From NCBI RefSeq assembly GCF_014117215.1, contig NZ_JACGXS010000004.1:62001-126000 (forward strand): a stretch of 64,000 bases of DNA, written 5' to 3'. Each line of letters starts with the position of its first letter. Within the stretch, counting starts at the first letter, position 1. Below, one piece after another: positions 28,085 to 39,971 of the stretch. The notes below the pieces were generated by a model. It searched no databases, had not been told where the DNA came from, and saw nothing but the letters and a program-made list of their open reading frames with translations. Origin of the DNA: Stenotrophomonas tumulicola (GTDB lineage Bacteria > Pseudomonadota > Gammaproteobacteria > Xanthomonadales > Xanthomonadaceae). Made by a program: the position numbers and the translations under genes.

Positions 28085-29349
28085 ATGTGGAAACACCTGG
28101 CCGCACTTGCGGCCCTGGTGATCGCGCCGTGCGCCCTTGCACAGGTCGCGTCGCCACCTGCCCGCTTGACCCTCGACGCGGCCATCGACCGCGTCGCCCG
28201 TATCCATCCCGGCCTGCGCCTGCCGCAACTGCAGCGCCAGGCTGCACAGGCCCGTTTCGACAGCGCCGGCTTCGCGCCGCCACTGGTATTCGGCGTGGAA
28301 ATGGAGAACCTGCTCGGCACGGATGAAAGCCGTGGTTTCGACACGGCCGAAACCACGGTTTCGCTGGCAGGCGTGCTGGAACGCGGTGGCAAGCTTGATG
28401 CGCGCCGCGCGGTAGCGCAGGCCAACATCGATGCATTGGCCCCGCAGCGCGAGATCCTGCGGCTGGACATGATGGCCGAGGTCGCGCGGCGCTACCTGGC
28501 GATCACTGCTGCCGCGGCGCAGTGGCGCATCGCACAGGAGGACATCGAGCAACGCCGGCGCGCGGTGGACGCGGCGCGGCTGCGTTTGAACGCAGGCGCA
28601 TCGCCCGCATCGACGCTGATGACCGCACAGGCGGCATTGGCGCAGGCCGAGCTGGACCGGGACCGTGCCACGCAGGTGGCGCGTGCGGCGCGCCTGTCAT
28701 TGGCTGCGTTGTGGAACGAGCGCGAGGTGGATTTCGATGCGGTCAGCGGTGATCCGCTACGGCTGCCGTCGTTGCAGGATCTCGGCCAGCTGGCCGACCT
28801 GCTGGATCGTACGCCGGAGCTGGTGGCGATCGCCGGTGGACAACGCGTGCGCGAGGCACAGCTGCAATTGGCGCGCAGCCAGCAACGCGCCGATGTGTCG
28901 TGGCAGCTGGGCCTGCGCAACAACCGCAGTGGCAGCGACGCGGCCATTGTCGCCGGTATCAGCATGCCGCTGGGCAGCGCCCGTCGTGCCGAACCGGAGA
29001 TACGTGCCGCGCAGGCAGACCTGGCGATGGGCGCGGTGGAACGCGAAGGTCGCGCGCTGCAGTTGTTCGCCACCCTGGCCGAGGCGCATGGCCGCTATGA
29101 GGTGGCGCGGCTGGAAGTGACGCGGATGGGCAGCGACGTGCTGCCGCAACTGCAACGTGCGGAGGAATCCGCTGCGACCGCATGGCGTGCCGGTGCCATC
29201 AGCTACCTGGAGTGGGCACAACTGCAGGCCATGCGCATCGAGGCACGACAGCGACAGCTGGACGCTGCGCTCTCCGCGCAGACCGCCCTGATCGAGATCC
29301 AGCGCCTGACTGGCCAGGCGCTGGTCGCCAACGCGAACGAAGGAACACC

Positions 29350-29353
<4 letters not shown>
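28085..29353 (+). CDS. czcC: CzcC-type outer-membrane efflux protein (TolC family)
   Basis: A 422-residue outer-membrane factor with a signal peptide (LAALAALVIAPCALA). The two-fold repeated alpha-barrel architecture shows in the DFATAETTVSLAGVLERGGKLDARR and IRAAQADL segments and long coiled-coil helices. It forms the exit duct of a heavy-metal RND pump. The ribosome-binding site GGAGA lies 6 nt upstream. ATGATG at its 3' end overlaps czcB. The cluster lacks czcRS in view. Confidence 0.88.
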
Positions 29354-33529
<4,176 letters not shown>

Positions 33530-33558
33530 CCCGCTGTTCCATCGCTGCTGCCCTGGTT

Positions 33559-33581
33559 GGCGACGGGCATGGCCCGTCGCC
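33559..33581. terminator. Palindrome between czcA and ridA
   Basis: GGCGACGGGC, AT-G, GCCCGTCGCC form a near-perfect stem 30 nt after the czcA stop and 12 nt before the convergent ridA stop. There is no T-run; it resembles the REP class without GTAG. Confidence 0.45.
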
Positions 33582-33592
33582 GGCACGGCCGC

Positions 33593-33982
33593 TCATCCAG
33601 GCAGCTTGGCGACTACCTTGATCTCGAACTGGAACCCGTACAGCCAGGTCACGCCAACGCCGGTCAGGGTGGGATGCGGCGCGTCGCCCCAATACTCCGG
33701 CACGATCGCCCAGGCCTTCTCGAAGTTCTTCTCCGGGTCGACCATGAAGATCGTCACATCCACTACGTCATCGAACGTGCAGCCCGCCGCCGCCAGCACC
33801 GCGTTGAGGTTTTCGAAGGCACGGCGGACCTGGGCATCCAGCTCCGGTTCGGGCGTGCCGTCCTCCCGGCTGCCGACTTGGCCGGAGACGAACAGCAGGC
33901 CATTGGCACGTACGGCGGGGGAATAACGGTTGCGCTCATACAAGGCCTGGCGGCCGGTGGGAAACACGACATCACGGGTCAT
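33593..33982 (-). CDS. RidA/YjgF-family protein
   Basis: A 129-residue member of the Rid superfamily with NRYSPAVRANGLLFVSGQVG, the conserved AFENLNAVLAAAGCTFDDVVDVTIFMVD region and a C-terminal KVVAKLPG. The standard catalytic RidA arginine (RxCxxV) near residue 105 is not present; HPTLTGVGV appears instead. It may therefore belong to a Rid subfamily that does not hydrolyse 2-aminoacrylate. The start at 33982 follows GGAG. It is divergent from a LysR regulator with 134 bp between them, a common pairing in which the regulator controls the rid gene. Substrate unknown. Confidence 0.85.
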   Translation of the reverse strand: MTRDVVFPTGRQALYERNRYSPAVRANGLLFVSGQVGSREDGTPEPELDAQVRRAFENLNAVLAAAGCTFDDVVDVTIFMVDPEKNFEKAWAIVPEYWGDAPHPTLTGVGVTWLYGFQFEIKVVAKLPG

Positions 33983-34116
33983 GGGGATGGCTCCATCGGG
34001 GCCGATGCGGGCTGCATCAGCGATGGCCCATGCTGGACCGGACTCCATGCTGGATAAAGCGGCCGATCACGCCTAGATTGTTCGCCATATCCAACCAATA
34101 CGTCGCAGGAAGTCGC

Positions 34117-35022
34117 ATGGATCGTTTCGAGGCGATGCGGGCCTTCGCCCGCGTTGTTGAAACCGGCAGCTTCACCAAGGCCGCGCATACCCTGCAGTTG
34201 GGACGCACGCGCGTCACCGAACTGGTCCAGCAACTGGAGGCCCACCTGCGCGTGCGCCTGCTCAACCGCACCACGCGCCGGGTGAACCTGACCGCAGAGG
34301 GCGAGGCGTATTACCCGCGTGTCATGCGGTTGCTGGCCGACCTGGAGGAAACCGAAGGCAGCCTGTCCACGGCCACGTCCGTACCGCGTGGTCGATTGCG
34401 CATCGATGTTCCCAGCCCCTTCGCACGCTTGCTGCTGGTTCCGGCGCTGCCGGAATTCCATGCCCGCTATCCGGACATCGAACTGCAGATCGGGGTGAGC
34501 GACCGTGAGGTCGATCTGATTGGCGACAACGTGGACTGCGTGATCCGCGGCGGCACGCCGGACGTGCTGTCGCTGGTGGCGCGTCCGATCGGCGAGCTGC
34601 ATTTCGGCGTCCATGCCGCGCCTGCCTACCTGCAGCGACATGGCACGCCGACACATCCGCAGGAGCTGGAAGGCACGCATCACCTGACCGTTGGTTTCCT
34701 GCGCCCGCGCACCGGGCGGACGCGCCGCTTCGCCCTGCAGCGCGGCGAAGAGAAACTGGAAGTGCAGGGGCGCCATGCCATTGCCATCGACGACGGCGAC
34801 GCCTATCTCGCGGCGGGCCTGGCAGGCCTGGGCATCATCTGCGTGCCGGATTACATGGCCGCCCCGCATGCAGCACGTGGCGAACTGGTGCGGCTGTTCG
34901 ACGATTGGCAACTGCAGGCGATGCCGATGCACGTGATGTTCCCGCCCAGCCGCCATGTCAGCCAGCGGCTGCGGGTGTTCATGGACTGGGTGGCGAGCCT
35001 GATGGCCACCGACCGGCGGTAG
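34117..35022 (+). CDS. LysR-family transcriptional regulator
   Basis: A 301-residue regulator starting at ATG 34117. The N-terminal winged HTH (MDRFEAMRAFARVVETGSFT, then KAAHTLQLGRTRVTELVQQLE) and TRRVNLTAEGEAYYPRV are those of the AaeR/CrgA-like LysR subgroup. The effector domain follows from about residue 90 (PRGRLRIDVPSPFARLLL to VPDYMAAP). It is divergent from ridA, sharing 134 bp of upstream DNA, and is the likely controller of that gene. The convergent GT1 gene ends 9 nt downstream. Ligand unknown. Confidence 0.92.
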   Translation: MDRFEAMRAFARVVETGSFTKAAHTLQLGRTRVTELVQQLEAHLRVRLLNRTTRRVNLTAEGEAYYPRVMRLLADLEETEGSLSTATSVPRGRLRIDVPSPFARLLLVPALPEFHARYPDIELQIGVSDREVDLIGDNVDCVIRGGTPDVLSLVARPIGELHFGVHAAPAYLQRHGTPTHPQELEGTHHLTVGFLRPRTGRTRRFALQRGEEKLEVQGRHAIAIDDGDAYLAAGLAGLGIICVPDYMAAPHAARGELVRLFDDWQLQAMPMHVMFPPSRHVSQRLRVFMDWVASLMATDRR

Positions 35023-35031
35023 CCCCTCCGG

Positions 35032-36246
35032 TTACCGAAGCAGTGTGCCGAGCGCGGCGACTGCGGTGGCGACGCCGTCTTCGGCGGCCATCCGTTGGCC
35101 CAGCGCGACGGCATGCGCGCGCGTGCCGGGCAGGTCAGCGAAGGCCAGGGCGCGCGCCAGCGTCTGTTGATCCAGATGCCCGGGTGACAACGCGGGCGGG
35201 GCGACCTGCAGCCGCCGCAGTCGGTCCGCCCAGAAAAACTGGTCGGCCGCGAACGGCATCACCATCGAGGGGACGCCGGCGCGGCAGGCGGAGTGCGTCG
35301 TGCCGCTGCCGCCATGGTGGATGACCAGCGACGCAAGCGGAAACAGCGCTTCGTGCGGGGCCGGCTCGATCACATGCACGTTGCCGGGCAACGGCTGCTC
35401 CGGCAGCCCGGACCAGCCGGGAGACAGCAGGATCCGGCGCCCCTCGAGCATCCGCAGCAGCGCGCCCAGTACCTGCTCGCGATCGAAGCCGGTCATGCTG
35501 CCAAACCCCACGTAGACCGGTTTGTCCCCGGCATCGAGGAAGGCGCGCAGCGCCGGTGGAGGCTGCCAGGCCGCCGCATCGGCCGCACGCCATTGTCCGC
35601 ACAGGTGGTGGTCGGCAGGCCAGTCCGCGGGCGGCGGCACCAGGCTGGGGGAGATGCCGTACAGCATTGGCACGTCCTTCCACAGCGCGCGGCGAGGGGG
35701 CATGCCCAGCACATCGGCGCGGGCCTGGTTGACCGGACCACGGAACTGGCGCCAGATCAGCTGGTTGACCGCCTGGTAGCTGAAACGGCTGAACAGGCCG
35801 GGTGTCCAGCGGGGCGGCAGGAATGGCGAGGGAAAGGCGCGGGTCGGGGTGATCGGGATCATCCCGGTGCCGATCAGTGGCAGGCTGCGCCGTTCGCCTA
35901 CGCTCATGCCGACGAAGGCGGCAAGCCCGCCGGCCAGGATCGCGTCGCAGCCCTCGGCGGCCTCGTTCGCCTGGCGCATCCAGGCGGCCACATGGCGGGT
36001 GGCCATCCGGGCCAGGCCCGTGGCGGCGGCCCGCGCGCTGTTGCCACGCGACAGCAGGGCCACCACGTTCTGGTGGATGTCGCCTTCCAGCGCGGCATGC
36101 GGCACCTGCCGCTCCCGTGCGCTGACCAGGGTGCCGGCCTCGGCCAGCAGCAGCACTTCATGGCCGGCATCCATCAGGCCGCGGCACAACATGGCCAATG
36201 GGCGTGTGTCGCCTTCGGTGCCGTAGGTGAGTACGAGCAGCTTCAT
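35032..36246 (-). CDS. GT1-family (MGT-type) glycosyltransferase
   Basis: A 404-residue GT-B enzyme: N-terminal KLLVLTYGTEGDTRPLAMLCRGLMDAGHEV acceptor domain and a C-terminal donor domain with PVYVGFGSM and the HHGGSGTTHSACRAGVP, MVMPFAADQFFWADRL nucleotide-sugar motif. This matches the UGT/macrolide and sterol glucosyltransferase class (UDP-glucose type). Members glycosylate lipids or secondary metabolites. Neighbours (RidA, LysR, rpmB) do not hint at the substrate. The start at 36246 is convergent to lysR and divergent from rpmB. Confidence 0.85.
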   Translation of the reverse strand: MKLLVLTYGTEGDTRPLAMLCRGLMDAGHEVLLLAEAGTLVSARERQVPHAALEGDIHQNVVALLSRGNSARAAATGLARMATRHVAAWMRQANEAAEGCDAILAGGLAAFVGMSVGERRSLPLIGTGMIPITPTRAFPSPFLPPRWTPGLFSRFSYQAVNQLIWRQFRGPVNQARADVLGMPPRRALWKDVPMLYGISPSLVPPPADWPADHHLCGQWRAADAAAWQPPPALRAFLDAGDKPVYVGFGSMTGFDREQVLGALLRMLEGRRILLSPGWSGLPEQPLPGNVHVIEPAPHEALFPLASLVIHHGGSGTTHSACRAGVPSMVMPFAADQFFWADRLRRLQVAPPALSPGHLDQQTLARALAFADLPGTRAHAVALGQRMAAEDGVATAVAALGTLLR

Positions 36247-36334
36247 GGCGCCTTGTTTAGCAGGAAATCCCCCGGCTGGGGGCGGAGGCTGTTCCAGGCC
36301 AGCACGACCAAGCGTGCCTGGCGCGCCCTTGGGA

Positions 36335-36363
36335 TTGCATGCATCGCCGAACCCATGCATAAT
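36335..36363 (+). promoter_or_regulatory. Sigma-70 promoter of rpmB-rpmG
   Basis: TTGCAT (36335-36340) and CATAAT (36358-36363) are separated by exactly 17 bp. Transcription would start near 36370, giving a 5' leader of about 160 nt before rpmB. Confidence 0.7.
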
Positions 36364-36531
36364 TCGCGGCTCGCTGTGTCCGGCCAATGCCGGGCGGCGC
36401 GTGCCGGGAACACGTCCTCCGGCCGGCCCAGGTCAGCGTAACCCTTTGATTCTCTTGACGTGTGGTGGGAAACCGCCGAGGCCGCCGTCCCCCGGGCTAC
36501 GGGGAGACACCAACTACTATCGAGGTGCGCT

Positions 36532-36768
36532 ATGTCCCGCGTATGCCAGGTTTCCGGCAAGCGAGTGCAGACGGGTAACAACGTCTCGCACGCCAACAAC
36601 AAAACCCGTCGTCGTTTCCTGCCCAACCTGCACGAACGCCGTTTCTGGGTCGCCAGCGAAAACCGCTGGGTGAAGCTTCGTGTTTCCGCGCATGCACTGC
36701 GCACCATCGACAAGAACGGTATCGACTCCGTTCTGGCTGAGCTGCGTTCGCGCGGCGAAAAGGTCTGA
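36532..36768 (+). CDS. rpmB: 50S ribosomal protein L28
   Basis: A 78-residue protein beginning [20 protein letters not shown], the standard L28 N-terminus, with [18 protein letters not shown] and a C-terminal [19 protein letters not shown]. One of the last-assembling large-subunit proteins. It is followed 13 nt later by rpmG, the usual pair, and preceded by a long leader from the promoter at 36335. GAGG lies 5-8 nt before the ATG. Confidence 0.98.
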   Translation: MSRVCQVSGKRVQTGNNVSHANNKTRRRFLPNLHERRFWVASENRWVKLRVSAHALRTIDKNGIDSVLAELRSRGEKV

Positions 36769-36781
36769 GGAGTAAACGATC

Positions 36782-36946
36782 ATGGCAGGCAAGCGCGACA
36801 AGATCCGTCTGATTTCCACGGCCGGCACCGGCCACTTCTACACGACGGACAAGAACAAGAAGAACACCCCCGGGAAGATGGAATTCCTGAAGTACGATCC
36901 GGTCGTGCGCAAGCACGTCCCGTACAAGGAAGGCAAGATCAAGTAA
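36782..36946 (+). CDS. rpmG: 50S ribosomal protein L33
   Basis: A 54-residue protein (ATG 36782, TAA 36944-36946) beginning [20 protein letters not shown], with [20 protein letters not shown] and a terminal EGKIK, the L33 sequence. It lacks the CXXC zinc motifs, so it is the zinc-free type. An AGGAG site lies about 10 nt upstream. Paired with rpmB and closed by a strong terminator at 36981. Confidence 0.97.
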   Translation: MAGKRDKIRLISTAGTGHFYTTDKNKKNTPGKMEFLKYDPVVRKHVPYKEGKIK

Positions 36947-36980
36947 TCCGCCCGGATTGCTGATCGTCCCGATGAAAAGA

Positions 36981-37004
36981 CCCGCCGCGAGGCGGGTTTT
37001 TTTT
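36981..37004 (+). terminator. Rho-independent terminator of rpmB-rpmG
   Basis: CCCGCC, GCGA loop, GGCGGG, then eight T residues (36997-37004). A textbook intrinsic terminator. Confidence 0.95.
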
Positions 37005-37090
37005 CGTGCGCTTGCCGGGCATGGCACGGCACTGCCGTGGGCATGGGCCACCCCGTGGCAGAATGAAGCTCCTTCCCGACGGGCGACGCG

Positions 37091-38509
37091 ATGCTGTTCG
37101 AGTGGCTGCTGGGCTCCTGGTTGCTGCTGCTGGACTGGCTGATCCGGCTGGCTGCGCTGTTGTGGATTCCCACCCGCACCACCCCCGGTGCCGCGCGCAG
37201 TTGGTTGCTGCTGGTCGGCTTCGTGCCGCTGCTGGGCCTGCCGCTGTACCTGGCATTCGGCCATCCGTGGCTGTCGCGCGAACGGCTGCGCCGACAGGCA
37301 GAGGCCTCCCAGGTCATCCGTGAAGAACAGGCGCTGCAGCACGCGTTGCGCTGGCAGGCACCCGCGGACACCGCCACCGCCGAAGTCATACCGCTGATCG
37401 AGCGGCAGGGCGACTTCATGCCGGTGCATGGCAATGCCGTGGACCTGCTGACCGACTATGACGATTCGCTGGACACCCTGGTCGCCGACATCGACCAGGC
37501 CCGGGAGCGGGTCCACCTGCTGTACTACCTCATGTTCGACGATGCGGTCGGCGAGGCGATCGTGGAGGCACTGCAGCGCGCCACCGCGCGGGGCGTGCAC
37601 TGCCGCGTGCTGCTGGATGCAGTGGGTGCCAAGCGCGGCCTGCGCGCCTACCGCAAGCGCATGCTTGCGCGCGATATCGAGGTCCGCGCGATGCTTCCCG
37701 GTGGCCTGCGCTGGCGCCGCAGCGGGCGCATGGACCTGCGCAACCACCGCAAGATCGCGGTGATCGACAACGAAGTGGGTTACATCGGTTCGCAGAACCT
37801 GGCCGCCGCCGGCTTTGTCCCGGGCCATCCCAACCGCGAACTGGTGGCACGCGTGCGCGGTCCCGCGGTCGCCCATCTGGAGGCGGTATTCGCCAGTGAC
37901 TGGTACATCGAAACCGGGCAGCGGCTGGATGTGCTTTCCGATGTGCCGGTATGCGGCGACGATATCGCCACCCAGCTGCTGCCCAGTGGGCCGGCCTATC
38001 CCTACAGCAATGCGCGCGACGCGGTGAACGCCTTGATCCACCTGGCGCGCCGCCGGCTGGTGATGGTCACCCCGTACTTCGTGCCCGATGAGGCCACGCT
38101 CAGCGCGCTGCGCATCGCCGCGCTGTCCGGCGTGGACGTACAGCTGATCCTGTCGGCCAGCAACAACCAGAGGCTTACCGCCTGGGCGCAGGAGGCTTAC
38201 TACGATGAGCTGCTGCGCTGTGGCGTACGCATCGCCCTGTACGAACCCCGGTTCCTGCATGCCAAGCACCTCAGCGTGGATGATGGCATCGCCCTGCTGG
38301 GCTCGATCAACCTGGATATCCGCTCGTTCGCGCTGAATGCCGAGATCGGCCTGCTCTGCTATGACACCGGACTGGTACGGCAGCTGCTGGAGATTGAGGC
38401 GGGGTACCTGCGTGACGCGCGCCAGCTGGACCTGGTGCAGTGGCGGCAGCGGCCGACCTGGCGGCGCAGCCGCGAAGGCATCGCGCGGCTGGCGGACGCG
38501 TTGATGTAG
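37091..38509 (+). CDS. cls: Cardiolipin synthase (phospholipase D type)
   Basis: A 472-residue enzyme with two N-terminal membrane helices (LLGSWLLLLDWLIRLAALLW and SWLLLVGFVPLLGLPLYLAF) and two HKD catalytic motifs: NHRKIAVIDNEVGYIGSQN around residue 220 and HAKHLSVDDGIALLGSIN around residue 393. It transfers a phosphatidyl group between phosphatidylglycerol molecules to make cardiolipin. Length and topology match ClsA (486). The ribosome-binding site before ATG 37091 is poor. It is followed 53 nt later by an FAD protein in the same direction. Confidence 0.93.
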   Translation: MLFEWLLGSWLLLLDWLIRLAALLWIPTRTTPGAARSWLLLVGFVPLLGLPLYLAFGHPWLSRERLRRQAEASQVIREEQALQHALRWQAPADTATAEVIPLIERQGDFMPVHGNAVDLLTDYDDSLDTLVADIDQARERVHLLYYLMFDDAVGEAIVEALQRATARGVHCRVLLDAVGAKRGLRAYRKRMLARDIEVRAMLPGGLRWRRSGRMDLRNHRKIAVIDNEVGYIGSQNLAAAGFVPGHPNRELVARVRGPAVAHLEAVFASDWYIETGQRLDVLSDVPVCGDDIATQLLPSGPAYPYSNARDAVNALIHLARRRLVMVTPYFVPDEATLSALRIAALSGVDVQLILSASNNQRLTAWAQEAYYDELLRCGVRIALYEPRFLHAKHLSVDDGIALLGSINLDIRSFALNAEIGLLCYDTGLVRQLLEIEAGYLRDARQLDLVQWRQRPTWRRSREGIARLADALM

Positions 38510-38561
38510 GTCGCGATCACACCGCCACCGCCCGCGCACGTCGATCCCCTACAATCGGCGC

Positions 38562-39962
38562 ATGACCGATACAGCGATCCAGCAGGATGCCGACCTGGCG
38601 ATCATTGGCGGCGGCGCCGCCGGCGTGATGACGGCACTGCAGGCACTGCGCCATGCCACGCAACCGCTGCGGGTGCTGCTGTTCGAGCCGGCTTCCGCAT
38701 TGGGGCAGGGCATCGCCTACGCCACGCCGTGGCCGGAGCACCTGCTCAATGTCCCGGCCGCGCGGATGAGCGCGTTGCCCGCGGAGCCGGGCGATTTCGT
38801 CGATTACCTGATGCAGGCCGGCGCCTTCGCGGTGGAAGACCGCGCTGCGGTGGGCGCACGCTTCGTCCCGCGCCACTACTTCGCGACCTACCTGCAGCAA
38901 CGGTTGGCCGAGGCCATGGACGCGGGCCCGGCGACCCTGCAGGTGGTGCCGCAAGCGGTGCTGGCGATGCAGCGCGACGACGATGCGCTGTGCCTGCGGT
39001 TGGCCGACGGCGGCCGCAGGCGCGCGCGCCAGGTGGTGCTGGCCACGGGCAACAACGTGCGTTCGATGCCGGTTCCGGGGGCCGACGTGCTGGCATTGGA
39101 CCGGGTGGCCGAAGCCTGGGATTACGAAGGCGTGCGCCTGTTGGCCGGTGAGCGCGCAGTGGGCATCGTCGGCTCCGGGCTGAGCATGGTCGACAGCGTG
39201 CTGGGCCTGCTGCACGCCGGACAGACCGGTGCCATCCATGTCTATTCGCGGCATGGGCTGATGCCCTTGCCGCATGCGCATGGGCAAGCGGCCAGCTACG
39301 ATCCGCAGCCGTTGCTGGCGATGACCCTTCGGCAACGCCTGCGTGCGCTGCGCCGGCATGCCCGCGAGGCCGCCGCCGCCGGCATTCCCTGGCAGAGTGT
39401 CATGGAACGTATCCGGCCACTGGGCCAGGCGCTGTGGCAGTCCCTGGGCGCCGCCGACCAGCGGCGCTTCCTGCGCCATGTGGTGCGCCAGTGGGACACC
39501 CATCGCCACCGCATCGATGCAGGCGTGCATGCGCGCCTGCAGGCGGCCCTGCAAAGCGGCCAGCTGCAGGTGCACCGTGCACGCCTGCACGGCGTGGTCG
39601 AAGCCGATGGCGCGCTGCAGCTTTCGGGCATGGTGCGCGGAAAAGCCGGGCACTGGCCGTTGGGCGCCCTGGTCAACGCCACCGGGCTGGAAACCGGTAG
39701 CACCGGCCTGCGCAATCCCCTGCTGCGCCAGCTGCTTGCCCAGGGAATGGCGCGCCCGGGCCCGCATGGCCTGGGCTTGGACGTGGCGGTGCACGATGCG
39801 CGCCTGTGCGATGCAGAGGGCAACCCCCACGCCGATATCGCCGTGCTGGGCAGCCTGCGCATCGGCAGCCTGTGGGAAACCATCGCGGTGCCTGAACTTC
39901 GCCAGCAGGCCGAATACGCCGCGTGCCACGCAGTGCGGGAGCGGCAAGCAGCGATGCCGTAA
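38562..39962 (+). CDS. FAD/NAD(P)-binding oxidoreductase (NAD_binding_9 type)
   Basis: A 466-residue protein with the N-terminal Rossmann motif LAIIGGGAAGVMTALQAL (residues 11-28) and an ALGQGIAYATPWPEHLLNVPAA segment typical of the YdhS/HI-type FAD-NAD(P) family. A second nucleotide motif VGIVGSGLSMVDSVLGLL follows around residue 200. Family members are flavoproteins of unknown reaction. It lies between cls and uvrD (10-nt gap), in the same direction, but has no functional link visible. Confidence 0.85.
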   Translation: MTDTAIQQDADLAIIGGGAAGVMTALQALRHATQPLRVLLFEPASALGQGIAYATPWPEHLLNVPAARMSALPAEPGDFVDYLMQAGAFAVEDRAAVGARFVPRHYFATYLQQRLAEAMDAGPATLQVVPQAVLAMQRDDDALCLRLADGGRRRARQVVLATGNNVRSMPVPGADVLALDRVAEAWDYEGVRLLAGERAVGIVGSGLSMVDSVLGLLHAGQTGAIHVYSRHGLMPLPHAHGQAASYDPQPLLAMTLRQRLRALRRHAREAAAAGIPWQSVMERIRPLGQALWQSLGAADQRRFLRHVVRQWDTHRHRIDAGVHARLQAALQSGQLQVHRARLHGVVEADGALQLSGMVRGKAGHWPLGALVNATGLETGSTGLRNPLLRQLLAQGMARPGPHGLGLDVAVHDARLCDAEGNPHADIAVLGSLRIGSLWETIAVPELRQQAEYAACHAVRERQAAMP

Positions 39963-39971
39963 AATGGGGGG

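Noticed and set aside
37005-37035. Another REP-type palindrome after rpmG
   Set aside because: Only a weak, mismatched GCCGGGCATGGCACGGC remains and there is no GTAG head.
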